Below, piece after piece: positions 1-8,177 of a stretch of DNA of 64,000 bases. The notes beneath the pieces were generated by a model, which worked only from the letters and a program-made list of their open reading frames with translations, had not been told where the DNA came from and made no database searches. This DNA is from Mycobacterium kansasii ATCC 12478. GTDB taxonomy: Bacteria > Actinomycetota > Actinomycetes > Mycobacteriales > Mycobacteriaceae. The DNA is taken from NCBI RefSeq assembly GCF_000157895.3, contig NC_022663.1:3410001-3474000 (forward strand). Direction: 5' to 3'. Position 1 is the first letter of the stretch; each line of letters begins with the position of its first letter. The position numbers were made by a program, and so were the translations under genes.

Positions 1-995
1 GCGGAAATCCCGTCGGCCCGGCCGCCGCCGATGACTTCCACGCTTATCGTGCCGGCCGGATGTTCGATCACCAACGACCCGGCGGTGAAGGGGTAGGGGA
101 GAAATCTTGCGACGACCGTGTCGGAGAAGGTTGCTGCCGTCGCCAGGCATAACGCCCCGGAAACCGCGTGGGTTGGATGGCAGCTGCTCGGCACGAAGTA
201 ACGTGACCGGATATCGCCACGGTGCGACTTGGAGATCAGCATGACCTTCGGCAGAACGCGTCCGGTGACGTCGCCAAGCCCCATCGCGAGCGCGGCACGC
301 AGCCGGACGTATTCGATATCGCGCAGCAATTCGCGCTCGCCGGTGAGCCGCTGCGGCGATTCGTCGCCCGCGATTCCGAACGCTTCCGCGTGGGCGATGA
401 TGGCGCACACCCCGGCGTCGATCGCGGTGACCGCGACCCCGTCGACATCGTCGACGGGATTTCCCGTCGGGAACAATGTGCCGGTACTCCCGCCGCAGAA
501 CTCGCTGAACACCATGTCGATCGCCGCCGCGCGCCCGGGCACACCGCTGATCTCGAATCCGCCGGCATACCGAACCTGTCCTCCGGGGGTGGGCACCGAA
601 ACCGTCACGGTAGCGCCGGTGTTGACCAGATGGACCCGGATCGGGGTGTAACCGTCAACCGTTGCGACAAGTCCGCGCTCGATCGCGAACGGCCCCACCC
701 CGGCGAGGATGTTCCCGCACGTCGGTGTCCAATCCACCCGCATGGATTCGACATCCACCTGCGCGAAGAGATAGTCGATGTCGCAGCTGGCACGGGTCGC
801 CGGACCCACTATCGCGACCTTGCTGGTCGTTGAGCTGCCACCGCCGAGTCCGTCGATCTGCCGGTGATCCGGCGAGCCCAGGACGGCAGGCAGCAACACA
901 TTCGGGTCTGCGCTGACGCGATCGAGATCCGACTTGAGCAGGTAGACCCCTTTGGAGGTGCCGCCCCGCATCAACATCGCTGGCACCGAGATCAT
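1..995 (-). CDS. PrpF-family isomerase (AcnD-accessory / 4-oxalomesaconate tautomerase-like), partial
   Basis: The frame is open from an ATG at 995 to the left edge without a stop, so the C-terminus is missing (about 331 residues seen). The N-terminus carries the family signature PAMLMRGGTSKGVYLL, followed by a Gly/Ser-rich SKVAIVGP stretch and a PTCGNILAGVGPFAIE segment, which hold the conserved serine and cysteine regions of the PrpF fold (related to diaminopimelate epimerase). Family members move double bonds in tricarboxylic or oxalomesaconate-type acids: PrpF in the 2-methylcitrate pathway, GalD in gallate degradation. No AcnD or PrpC gene is next door, so an aromatic or dicarboxylic-acid tautomerase role is as likely as 2-methylcitrate. 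The start at 995 overlaps (ATGA) the stop of a 19-codon leader ORF that has the better Shine-Dalgarno. Family call is firm; substrate unknown. Confidence 0.88.
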   Translation of the reverse strand, partial: MISVPAMLMRGGTSKGVYLLKSDLDRVSADPNVLLPAVLGSPDHRQIDGLGGGSSTTSKVAIVGPATRASCDIDYLFAQVDVESMRVDWTPTCGNILAGVGPFAIERGLVATVDGYTPIRVHLVNTGATVTVSVPTPGGQVRYAGGFEISGVPGRAAAIDMVFSEFCGGSTGTLFPTGNPVDDVDGVAVTAIDAGVCAIIAHAEAFGIAGDESPQRLTGERELLRDIEYVRLRAALAMGLGDVTGRVLPKVMLISKSHRGDIRSRYFVPSSCHPTHAVSGALCLATAATFSDTVVARFLPYPFTAGSLVIEHPAGTISVEVIGGGRADGIS

Positions 996-1051
996 TTCGG
1001 GCCCGCCACCCACCGGATCGCCGGCTCGGGTTTCACCACGGACATAGACAT
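992..1051 (-). CDS. Possible 19-aa leader peptide upstream of the PrpF-like gene
   Basis: A purine-rich AAGGAGGG site lies about 11 nt upstream of an ATG at 1051. The ORF that follows encodes 19 residues (MSMSVVKPEPAIRWVAGPK). Its TGA overlaps the ATG of the PrpF-like gene as ATGA. The downstream frame has no comparable ribosome-binding site of its own, so translational coupling would explain the layout. It could also be chance, or a misplaced start with an ATG lost from the longer frame. Confidence 0.35.
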   Translation of the reverse strand: MSMSVVKPEPAIRWVAGPK

Positions 1052-1126
1052 TCCCTTTTGGACCCTCCTTGGAGTGCCGGGCTAACTGCCCGGCGCTGCC
1101 AGTGAGGGCGGTGCAGTTGACGTCGG

Positions 1127-1160
1127 CTATCGAATGATAACCGAAGTTATCAACTGATAG
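1127..1160. promoter_or_regulatory. Pair of inverted-repeat operators (prpF-like side)
   Basis: Two 14-bp inverted repeats of the form nTATC-N4-GATAn lie at 1127-1140 (CTATCGAATGATAA) and 1147-1160 (TTATCAACTGATAG). They are spaced by 6 bp, about 75 bp upstream of the leader ORF of the PrpF-like gene. Two more copies of the same motif lie in the promoter of the divergent epimerase gene. A shared dimeric repressor is inferred; the TetR gene just downstream is the nearest candidate. Confidence 0.55.
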
Positions 1161-1246
1161 CTGGGGCAGTCAAGGGCTGGCGACCGCGGAATGTCGGTGC
1201 TGCGGGCGGACGCCCGATACCTCATGGAGCCTCGCCAAAAGGGGTC

Positions 1247-1297
1247 TTGACAACCGGTTATCAACCGATACCATTAGCGCATGTTATCTACTGATAA
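1247..1297 (+). promoter_or_regulatory. Leaderless-type promoter overlapped by two operators
   Basis: A TTGACA -35 box (1247-1252) and a TACCAT -10 box (1269-1274) are separated by 16 bp. The ATG at 1281 lies 6 nt after the -10, which is the usual layout of a mycobacterial leaderless transcript. Two copies of the nTATC-N4-GATAn repeat sit on it: 1258-1271, between and over the -10, and 1284-1297, a perfect TTATC/GATAA pair immediately after the start codon. Binding at either would block initiation. Confidence 0.6.
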
Positions 1298-2462
1298 CCA
1301 GCAACGCGAAGCCGCGATCACAACGAACTCCCGGGCCGGGACGCCGGAACTCAACATGCGCACCCTGGTGACCGGCAGCTCCGGCCACCTGGGCGAGGCC
1401 CTGGTGCGCACCCTGCGGCAGCGCGGAGCCGACGTCGTCGGCCTGGACAGCCGGCCGTCGAAGTGGACCGATGTTGTTGGGTCCGTGACTGACCCGGGTT
1501 TGCTGCGCGAGGTGATGGCCGGCGTGGAGGTGGTATTCCACACGGCTACCCTGCACAAGCCGCAGCTGGCTTTCGTACCGAGTCACGAATTTGTGGAGAC
1601 GAACATCAGCGGTACCCATCATCTGCTCGAAGCTGCGGTCGCGGCGAACGTCCGCTCCTTCGTGATGACCTCTTCGACAACGGTTTTCGGGGACGCGCTG
1701 GTGCCGCCGCCGGGTGAGCCCGCGGCCTGGATCGACGAATCGGTAGTGCCGATACCGAAAAACATCTACGGCGTGACCAAGGCCGCCGCCGAAGACCTGT
1801 GCCAGCTGGCGCATCGCAACGACGGCCTGGCCTGTGTGGTACTCCGGGTGGCGCGGTTCTTCGCCGAGTTCGATGACATGCCCGACGATTACGACGGACG
1901 CACCGACGACAACATCAAGGCCAACGAATACGCGTGCCGGCGCGTCGCTCTCGAGGACGCGGTCGACGCGCATCTGAGAGCGGCGCAGCTCGCACCGAGC
2001 CTTGGATTCGCCCGGTACATCATCTCCGCCACCACGCCGTTCGCTGTGGAAGACATGGCCGAGCTGCGAACCGACGCAGCCGCGGTGCTGGCGCGTCGGG
2101 TGCCCGATGCCGCAGCGGTATGGGCCGAACGTGGCTGGCGGTTCCCCGATCGGCTGGACCGCGTGTACGTCAACACCCGGGCCCGCCAGGAACTGGGATG
2201 GAATCCACGCTTCGATCTGAATGCCGTCGCAGCCCGGGTGGCCGACGGCGAACCGGTCCGGACGCCGCTGTCGCAACTAGTGGGTGCCAAGGAATATGCC
2301 AGCAGCTCCTACCACATCGGGGTATTCCACCCGACCAGGACCGATAGACCTGCCAAGGGCCACCGCGGTCAGTGTGCCGGTGTCGCGCCCCGTAACCAAC
2401 ATCCCGCGACCGTGCCGCGGTCACGGTCGCATCCGGCGCAACGGCTCGCGGCAGAAGCCTGA
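1281..2462 (+). CDS. NAD-dependent epimerase/dehydratase (extended SDR)
   Basis: A 393-residue extended short-chain dehydrogenase. The Rossmann glycine motif TGSSGHLGEAL lies near residues 31-41, the YGVTKAA stretch supplies the active-site Tyr and Lys, and a Ser/Thr-rich TSSTTVFG strand precedes it. Members act on nucleotide sugars or related hydroxy/keto substrates; the substrate cannot be read here. The start at 1281 fits a leaderless promoter, but the conserved fold begins at MRTLVTG, so translation from the ATG at 1356 is a real alternative. In that case the first 25 residues are operator DNA. The last 35 or so residues are Arg/Pro/His-rich and unlike the family, which may mark a late frameshift. 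It is divergent from the PrpF-like gene and shares its operator motif. Confidence 0.82.
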   Translation: MLSTDNQQREAAITTNSRAGTPELNMRTLVTGSSGHLGEALVRTLRQRGADVVGLDSRPSKWTDVVGSVTDPGLLREVMAGVEVVFHTATLHKPQLAFVPSHEFVETNISGTHHLLEAAVAANVRSFVMTSSTTVFGDALVPPPGEPAAWIDESVVPIPKNIYGVTKAAAEDLCQLAHRNDGLACVVLRVARFFAEFDDMPDDYDGRTDDNIKANEYACRRVALEDAVDAHLRAAQLAPSLGFARYIISATTPFAVEDMAELRTDAAAVLARRVPDAAAVWAERGWRFPDRLDRVYVNTRARQELGWNPRFDLNAVAARVADGEPVRTPLSQLVGAKEYASSSYHIGVFHPTRTDRPAKGHRGQCAGVAPRNQHPATVPRSRSHPAQRLAAEA

Positions 2463-2540
2463 GAGGCCGGGCCGCGATGCTGCTCGTGTCGTACCGCAAC
2501 CGCACAGCTGCGCTGGTGGCTGATGGCTTACCTTAGGTGC

Positions 2541-3185
2541 ATGTCCGGGGAAGCCGCACGACGCAGCCCAACGGCGGACCGTATCCTGCGCGCGGCCGCC
2601 GAGCTCATCTCGTTGCGGGGCTACTCCGCCACCTCGACCCGGGAGATCGCCGCCGCTGTCGGCGTCGAGCAACCGGCCCTCTACAAGCACTTCTCCTCGA
2701 AGAAAGACATCCTCGCGGCGTTGGTGCGGCTTGCTCTGGAGCGTCCACTGGCGGTGGCCGACGAGCTTGCGGCGGTGCGCGCCCCGGCGGTGGTCAAGCT
2801 GCACCGTTGGCTCCAGGAGGCCTACGAGTATGTGAATCGCTCGCCCAACGTACTGGCCGCCCTCATCATCACTCCGGAACTGCAGCAGGACGACGCTTTC
2901 GCGGCCGAACAGGCGCTGGTTTCGAAGATCGAGCCGGTGATCGTGGATCTCATTCGGGCGGGACAGGACGAAGGCGATGTGCGCGAACTGAATCCGGTTT
3001 CGGCAGCGAGGCTGATCGAGGCGATGTTCGACGCAGTGACGTTCCCGGATCTCGCGGTCGATCCCGTTGAGATCGTGGAGTTCACCTTGGTCGCGTTGCT
3101 CTCCGATCCCGCTCGATTACCCGAAATCCGTTCCGCTGCTGATGCTTTGGAGATCAGCACGGAATCCGTACATCCTCCGCGATGA
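2541..3185 (+). CDS. TetR-family transcriptional regulator
   Basis: A 214-residue protein with an N-terminal helix-turn-helix (RILRAAAELISLRGYSATS..., then VEQPALYKHFSSKKDILAAL) and a variable ligand-binding C-terminus. A TACCTT -10-like hexamer at 2530-2535 lies 6 nt before the ATG at 2541, suggesting a leaderless transcript. A start at 2523 would add only MAYLRC. It lies 78 bp downstream of the epimerase gene on the same strand and may regulate the PrpF/epimerase divergon through the TATC-N4-GATA repeats. That link is inferred from position only. Confidence 0.88.
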   Translation: MSGEAARRSPTADRILRAAAELISLRGYSATSTREIAAAVGVEQPALYKHFSSKKDILAALVRLALERPLAVADELAAVRAPAVVKLHRWLQEAYEYVNRSPNVLAALIITPELQQDDAFAAEQALVSKIEPVIVDLIRAGQDEGDVRELNPVSAARLIEAMFDAVTFPDLAVDPVEIVEFTLVALLSDPARLPEIRSAADALEISTESVHPPR

Positions 3186-3404
3186 GCGCGGCTGCCGTGG
3201 CCGGCGCTGGTTCGGCGGCTGATGGCGCCGAGCGTGCGCTGACGGCGCCGACGGTGCCGTCAGGGCGGGCCGCGGCGCATGTTCCCGCCCTACATACACA
3301 GTCAAAGCCGTCACTGCACACTCGAAACGGCGGTATGACAGCCGACTCGGTGAGCACGTGTGGACCTCCACCTGGGGTCCATGTGAAAGATGCGATTGCT
3401 TGGT

Positions 3405-3440
3405 CCAGGACTCCGTGCAGTGCGGTGACGAGATCAGCAC
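3405..3440. repeat. Dispersed ~36-bp repeat, copy A
   Basis: The stretch beginning CCAGGACTCCGTGCAGTGCG and ending ATCAGCAC is nearly identical to 41198-41234 (copy B), with a handful of substitutions and a one-base length difference. Both copies lie just beyond the stop of a minus-strand gene. The origin is unknown. Confidence 0.45.
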
Positions 3441-3454
3441 GGGACTAAGACGGA

Positions 3455-3682
3455 TTAAGACGGGCCGACGACGGAAAAGTCGCCACTTCCCGCCAATGCC
3501 GCCTGCACCTGCTCGCGGGTGAGTTCCACATCGGCCGAAATCCGCACTGTCGACGGGCCGTCGGCATCCAGATCGACGGCGACGGAGTTGACGCGCTGCA
3601 GGGCCGTCAGTGCGTTGGTGACGGTGTCGACGCACCCCGCACAGCGCAGTCCGTCGACGGAGAAGGTCTGTTCGGCCATCAT
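3455..3682 (-). CDS. Heavy-metal-associated (CopZ-like) metallochaperone
   Basis: A 75-residue single HMA domain with the metal-binding loop GLRCAGCVDTV (CxxC near residues 14-17) after the first beta strand. Such ferredoxin-like domains carry Cu(I) or similar soft metals to P1B-type ATPases in the cytoplasm. Its start codon overlaps the stop of the ATPase gene (ATGA), so the two are translationally coupled. ATPase and chaperone therefore form one operon, which supports a shared copper-type cargo. Length and motif are typical of the family. Confidence 0.88.
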   Translation of the reverse strand: MMAEQTFSVDGLRCAGCVDTVTNALTALQRVNSVAVDLDADGPSTVRISADVELTREQVQAALAGSGDFSVVGPS

Positions 3683-5925
3683 TGACTCCCAAAGTTACGT
3701 AACCGCAGGCTGTTTGACACCACAAAGAACGACGAGAACGCCATTGCGGCACCGGCGATCAGCGGGTTGAGCAGGCCGGCGGCGGCGATCGGGATGGCGG
3801 CGACGTTGTAGCCGAACGCCCAGACCATATTCATCCGGATGGTCCGCAAGGTGGCGCGCGCCAGATCCAGTGACTGCGGGACGATGTGCAGGTCGTCGCG
3901 GACCAGGATGATGTCGGCCGCACCGATCGCGACGTCGGTGCCGCGCCCGATCGCGAGCCCCAGGTCGGCACCCGCCAGGGCGGGACCGTCGTTGATACCG
4001 TCGCCGACCATGGCGACGGTATGTCCCTCGTCGCGCAGGCGCTGGATCACGCTGACTTTGCCTTCGGGCAGCACATCGGCGATGGCGGTGTCGATGCCGA
4101 CCCGGGATGCGACCGCGTCGGCCACGGCCCGATTGTCGCCGGTGAGCAGCAGGGTCTGCAGCCCGCGGGCGCGCAGTGCCCGGATCGCGTCGGCCGCCGA
4201 CTCCTTGACCGTGTCGGCAATCGTGACGGCGGCGCAGGCCACGCCGTCCACCGACACGAAAACTATTGTCTCGCCGCGTGACTCGCCTTCGCGACGGGCA
4301 CCGTCCAGCGCGGCGTCCGACGGTGTGTCGCGGGTGATCCAGGAGGGTTTGCCGACTTCGACGTGGTGGCCGTCGACAATTCCCGACACGCCGCATCCGG
4401 CAACCGCGGCGAACTCGGCGACTGGAGCCGGGGCCGGCGACGCCGCGACGATAGCAGTCGCCACCGCATGCTCGGAAGCCGCTTCCACGGCGGCGGCGAG
4501 CGCCAGGACCTCCGCGGAATCGCGCCCGCCGGCCGTCGTCACCGTGCTCACCCGCAACTGGCCGACGGTCAAGGTGCCGGTCTTGTCGAACACCACGGTG
4601 TCGATACCGTGGATGGTTTCCAGCGCCCGGTAACCCTTGATGAAAATTCCCAGCTGCGCACCCCGGCCGGAGGCCACCATCATCGCCGTCGGCGTCGCCA
4701 GCCCCAGCGCACACGGGCAGGCGATCACCAGTACTCCGAGCGTCACCGAGAATGCCCGGTCCGCCCCGGCGCCGCTGAGGAGCCAGCACCCACCGGCCAC
4801 TATCGCGATGGCAAAGACGACCGGCACGAACACCGCGGAGATCCGGTCGGCCAGGCGCTGGGCGCCGGCCTTCTGCGCCTGTGCTTCCTCGACCAGGCGA
4901 ACCATCGCGGCGAATTGGGTGTCCGCGCCCACGGCGGTGGCCTCGATGACCAGGCGGCCGTCCAGCACGACGGTGCCGCCCAGGACCGGGGAGTCCGGGG
5001 CCGCCCGGACCGGCTTGGCCTCGCCGGTCATCGCGCTCATGTCGACTGCCGCGGTGCCGTCGGCGACGACCCCGTCGGCGGCGATGGTTTCGCCGGGACG
5101 GGTCACGAAGCGCTGCTGCTTTTTGAGTTCGCCCGCCGGGATCACCAGTTCGGCCCCGTCGGGCAGCAGCACCGTCACATCCTTGGCGCCCAGCGCAGCC
5201 AGCGCGCGCAACGCGCTACCGGCCTTGGATTTGGCCCGGGCCTCGAAGTACCGGCCGGCCAGGACGAAGACCGTGACCCCGGCGGCGACCTCGAGATAGA
5301 TGGAGTCGCTGTTGAGGATCGCCTGCCAGATTCCGCGGCTCTCCCGCGGATGCTTGTCGACGAACACGGTCGACAGCGACCAGGCGGTGGCCGCAGTGAT
5401 GCCCACCGAGATGAGCGTTTCCATCGACGCCGTCCGGTGCCGCGCGTTCCGCAGCGCTACCGAGTGGAACGGCCAAGCGGCCCACGTCACGATGGGGGCG
5501 GCCAGCGCGGTCAGCACAAATCCCCAGCCGGGGAACCTGGCGCTGGGCACGAGCGCGCACATGGTCGACAGATCGGCCAGCGGCACGAAGAGCACCGCCG
5601 CCACCAGCAGCCGCCATAACAGTTTGCGGGCATGCTCGGCGTCGGGATCACGCTCGTCGGTGGCCGACTCCGCATGCGGGACCGCGTGGTATCCGGCGCT
5701 TTCGACCACCTGGCACAGCTCGTCGGCCGCTAGGCCGACGGCATCGATCGTCGCGACGCGGGTGGCGAAGTTGACCGATGCCCGCACCCCGGGAACCTTG
5801 TTCAGCTTCGTTTCGACCCGGCTCGCGCAGGCGGCGCAGGACATTCCGGCAATATCGAGCTGGATATATGCCGGCGACGCCTGCGCAGAGCCGAGGTCGG
5901 AGTCCCCCACAACTGGAGCCGCCAC
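3679..5925 (-). CDS. ctpB: Copper-type P1B ATPase CtpB
   Basis: A 748-residue heavy-metal-transporting P-type ATPase. An N-terminal HMA domain carries GMSCAACAS (residues 27-35). Membrane helices surround the transmembrane metal site CPC at 403-405. The phosphorylation motif DKTGTLT begins at Asp447, and the GDGINDGPAL hinge motif follows. CPC plus an HMA domain points to Cu(I) or a similar soft ion. Sequence and length match mycobacterial CtpB (Rv0103c, about 752 aa) as I remember it. The GTG start at 5925 is preceded by GAGGAGGG. It is co-transcribed with the CopZ-like gene downstream. A decanucleotide tandem repeat lies directly upstream. Confidence 0.92.
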   Translation of the reverse strand: MAAPVVGDSDLGSAQASPAYIQLDIAGMSCAACASRVETKLNKVPGVRASVNFATRVATIDAVGLAADELCQVVESAGYHAVPHAESATDERDPDAEHARKLLWRLLVAAVLFVPLADLSTMCALVPSARFPGWGFVLTALAAPIVTWAAWPFHSVALRNARHRTASMETLISVGITAATAWSLSTVFVDKHPRESRGIWQAILNSDSIYLEVAAGVTVFVLAGRYFEARAKSKAGSALRALAALGAKDVTVLLPDGAELVIPAGELKKQQRFVTRPGETIAADGVVADGTAAVDMSAMTGEAKPVRAAPDSPVLGGTVVLDGRLVIEATAVGADTQFAAMVRLVEEAQAQKAGAQRLADRISAVFVPVVFAIAIVAGGCWLLSGAGADRAFSVTLGVLVIACPCALGLATPTAMMVASGRGAQLGIFIKGYRALETIHGIDTVVFDKTGTLTVGQLRVSTVTTAGGRDSAEVLALAAAVEAASEHAVATAIVAASPAPAPVAEFAAVAGCGVSGIVDGHHVEVGKPSWITRDTPSDAALDGARREGESRGETIVFVSVDGVACAAVTIADTVKESAADAIRALRARGLQTLLLTGDNRAVADAVASRVGIDTAIADVLPEGKVSVIQRLRDEGHTVAMVGDGINDGPALAGADLGLAIGRGTDVAIGAADIILVRDDLHIVPQSLDLARATLRTIRMNMVWAFGYNVAAIPIAAAGLLNPLIAGAAMAFSSFFVVSNSLRLRNFGSQ

Positions 5926-5934
5926 GGCCCTCCT

Positions 5935-5963
5935 CGGATTGGCTCGGATTGGCTGGGATTGGC
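5935..5963. repeat. 10-bp tandem repeat upstream of ctpB
   Basis: Nearly three copies of CGGATTGGCT (third copy with one mismatch and partial) lie 10 bp upstream of the ctpB start codon, between it and the cyclase gene. A short VNTR-like array in what should be the ctpB promoter or 5' leader. Confidence 0.7.
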
Positions 5964-6015
5964 CAAAGTGCTGGTATCAGCCTACAAGTCGGACACCGGC
6001 GGCTATCGGTTCCCG

Positions 6016-7398
6016 CTATCGGGAATGCTCGTTGACCAGTGCGTACAGCCGCCACCGGCCCGGCACGCCTTTGAGTTCGTGTTCACCGCGCTCGGCGAAG
6101 CTGTGTTTGGAGCCGGTAACGATGTCGCGCACCGTCGAGGACACCAGCACCTCCCCGGGTTGGGCGAGCGCCATGACGCGTGCGGCGATGTGCACGGCCA
6201 TGCCCGCGACGTCGCCGTGATCGCCTTTGAGAGCGCTACGCACCTCGACCTCACCGGCGTGGATGCCGACTCTGACCTCGATGCCGAGCACCCGGACCGC
6301 GTCGACAACGGCGGCCGCGCAGGCGATCGCGGCGCTGGGGCTGCTGAACGTCGCAACAAACCCGTCGCCCGCGGTGTTCACCTCATGACCGCCGAATCGC
6401 TGGATTTCGTGACGGACCAGGCTGTCGTGGTTGTCGAGCAGGTCGCGCCACCGGTCGTCACCGAGGGCGGCCGCGCGCTGGGTCGAGCCGACGATGTCGG
6501 TGAACATGATCGTGGTGAGCACCCGCTCGGTGAGCGAGCCGCGCACTCCGGTGATGAATTCCTCGACCTCGTCGAGCAGCGCCGCGGTGTCGCCGACCCA
6601 GTACAGCGAATCGGAGCCGGGTAGCTCGATGAAGCGTGATCCGGCGATGTGAGCGGCCAGGTAACGGCCGTGTTCGACCGGAACATATCTCGAGCGCCCC
6701 CGGTGCAGGATCAGCGTCGGCGCGCTGATGTGCTGCAGGCAGTCGCGCGCATCGGAATCTCGCACGGCGTTGTTGAACGCGCGAGCCGCGCTGGGCGATG
6801 CCGCGCGGTTACCGGCGAGATCCCACCAGGAGCGGAAAGCGTCGTCCCTGGCCACGCTGGGGGCAAGGATGCGCAGCACATCAAAACCCTGCTCGACGGC
6901 ATCCGGCTCTATCGCGACGGTAAGGAACGGGTCGGCCGTCTTCGGGTCGATTCCGATCTCGTAGTCGGGCGCGCGCATCGTGCGTGCCGAGCCATCGACG
7001 ACCACCAGGCTCTGCACCCGTTCGGGATAGCGGGCGGCCAGAACCAGCGCCGTCGTCGCGGTGAAGCCGGAGGTGAACACCGTGGCCCGCTCGCATCCCG
7101 CCGCATCCATGACCGCGACCGCGTCCTCGGCCCAGAACTTGGGACCGAGCAGCTCCGCTGACGGAACGCGAGACGACAGGCCGACCCCGCGATGGTCGAA
7201 CCGGATCACCCGGCTGAACGAGGCCAGTCGCCGGTGGAAGCGGTACATCGACGGCTCGGCGTCGATCGTGTCGACCGGAATGGTCGGCCCCGGCACGACG
7301 AGCAGGTCGATCGGACCGTCGCCGAGCACCTGGTAGGCGATGTCCAGGTCGCCGCACCTGGCGTAGCGGGTCCTGGGAGTGGGGGGCACCTGTGACAC
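6016..7398 (-). CDS. Alpha/beta-hydrolase-like domain fused to class III adenylate/guanylate cyclase (LipJ-like)
   Basis: A 460-residue protein of the same architecture and length as M. tuberculosis LipJ (Rv1900c). Residues 1-270 resemble an alpha/beta hydrolase (FDHRGVGLS, LVVVDGS, a late TLILHRGR strand). Residues 290-460 form a class III cyclase domain with metal-binding Asp in FTDIVGST and AGDGF, and a GxHxGEVE segment. The hydrolase nucleophile elbow reads T-S-G-F-T near residue 111, where G-x-S-x-G is expected, so the N-terminal domain may be a sensor, not an enzyme. The GTG start at 7398 lies 2 bp after the TetR stop, so the two genes form an operon. A longer upstream frame is only the shadow of TetR. 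Cytoplasmic cNMP synthesis is inferred from the motifs. Confidence 0.85.
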   Translation of the reverse strand: MSQVPPTPRTRYARCGDLDIAYQVLGDGPIDLLVVPGPTIPVDTIDAEPSMYRFHRRLASFSRVIRFDHRGVGLSSRVPSAELLGPKFWAEDAVAVMDAAGCERATVFTSGFTATTALVLAARYPERVQSLVVVDGSARTMRAPDYEIGIDPKTADPFLTVAIEPDAVEQGFDVLRILAPSVARDDAFRSWWDLAGNRAASPSAARAFNNAVRDSDARDCLQHISAPTLILHRGRSRYVPVEHGRYLAAHIAGSRFIELPGSDSLYWVGDTAALLDEVEEFITGVRGSLTERVLTTIMFTDIVGSTQRAAALGDDRWRDLLDNHDSLVRHEIQRFGGHEVNTAGDGFVATFSSPSAAIACAAAVVDAVRVLGIEVRVGIHAGEVEVRSALKGDHGDVAGMAVHIAARVMALAQPGEVLVSSTVRDIVTGSKHSFAERGEHELKGVPGRWRLYALVNEHSR

Positions 7399-7400
7399 GG

Positions 7401-8006
7401 CTACCCGCTGACGATCGGGACGAGATAGCGCGCGGCGTAGTCGCGGACGGCCGCATCGTCGGAGGTGTCGAGGCGGTCGGTGGGGAACATGATGATGCCC
7501 ACGGCCACGCGCAGCAGGATGTCGGCGACGTCGGCGAGGTCGGCGTCGGGGAGGTCGGCACCGCAGCGCCGCAGGGTGCGCGCGATCCTGTCGGCGAATT
7601 GGCCGATCGGGAAGACGTGCGATCTGGAGAACATGCCGAACAGTTCGGGTTCGCTCTCGGCGATGCGCGCATACAGCGGCGAATCTTCGATGAGCCGCAC
7701 CCCGAGCGCGAACGCCTCGATCACCGCCTGCTGTGGATCGAGGCCTTCGGTGGCGGTGTCGAGCGTGGTGAAGAACAGTTCGGCTTCGCGGCGCACGACA
7801 CGTTCGAAGAGTTCGTCCTTGGTGGGGAAGCGCCGATAGATGGTGCTGCGGCTCACTCCGGCGCGCGCCGCGACGTCTTCGATGTTGGCCCGGCGCAGGC
7901 CGTAGGTTTCGAACACGGTGCGCGCGGTGTCCAGGATGGTTCGGTCGAGGCCGGTGATCGACTCGGCCCTGTCGGTGCTCGTTTCGGCGCCCATCCTGGA
8001 CTGCAT
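7401..8006 (-). CDS. TetR-family transcriptional regulator
   Basis: A 201-residue TetR protein. The helix-turn-helix is near residues 25-70 (RANIEDVAARAGVSRSTIYRRF), followed by an acidic, helical effector domain. It sits directly upstream of the LipJ-like cyclase (2-bp gap) and divergent from the MpaB/SDR/FadD operon. It probably represses itself and one or both flanking operons; an inverted repeat at 8121-8146 is a candidate site. The start may be 8006 or the internal ATG at 7994. Confidence 0.9.
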   Translation of the reverse strand: MQSRMGAETSTDRAESITGLDRTILDTARTVFETYGLRRANIEDVAARAGVSRSTIYRRFPTKDELFERVVRREAELFFTTLDTATEGLDPQQAVIEAFALGVRLIEDSPLYARIAESEPELFGMFSRSHVFPIGQFADRIARTLRRCGADLPDADLADVADILLRVAVGIIMFPTDRLDTSDDAAVRDYAARYLVPIVSG

Positions 8007-8120
8007 GATAGTTCTGCGGGGGTGCCGAGATTGCTGCCACGGCTGCGGTCTTCTGGTGATCCACGACCTTCACGGCAATCTGGACGCTGCATTGCCGGCA
8101 TCTGGCCGCCCAGCTAGCTT

Positions 8121-8146
8121 TGATACAAAGAAACAGAATTGTGTCA
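8121..8146. promoter_or_regulatory. Inverted repeat in TetR/oxygenase divergent promoter
   Basis: TGATACAA (8121-8128) and TTGTGTCA (8139-8146) form arms matching at 7 of 8 positions across a 10-bp spacer. They lie about 30 bp before the oxygenase start, in the only intergenic space between the TetR gene and the divergent operon. A TetR operator is the natural reading, but it is inferred. Confidence 0.45.
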
Positions 8147-8177
8147 CTGCTTCACGGGGAGGCGGCGCGGAGGCTCG

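Noticed and set aside
3182..3448. An 88-codon plus frame after the TetR gene
   Set aside because: Ala/Pro/His-rich low-complexity reading between two convergent genes, no homology or start signal.
7399..8073. N-terminal extension of the LipJ-like cyclase to 685 aa
   Set aside because: The extension is the shadow of the TetR gene in another frame; a GTG start at 7398 gives the family length.
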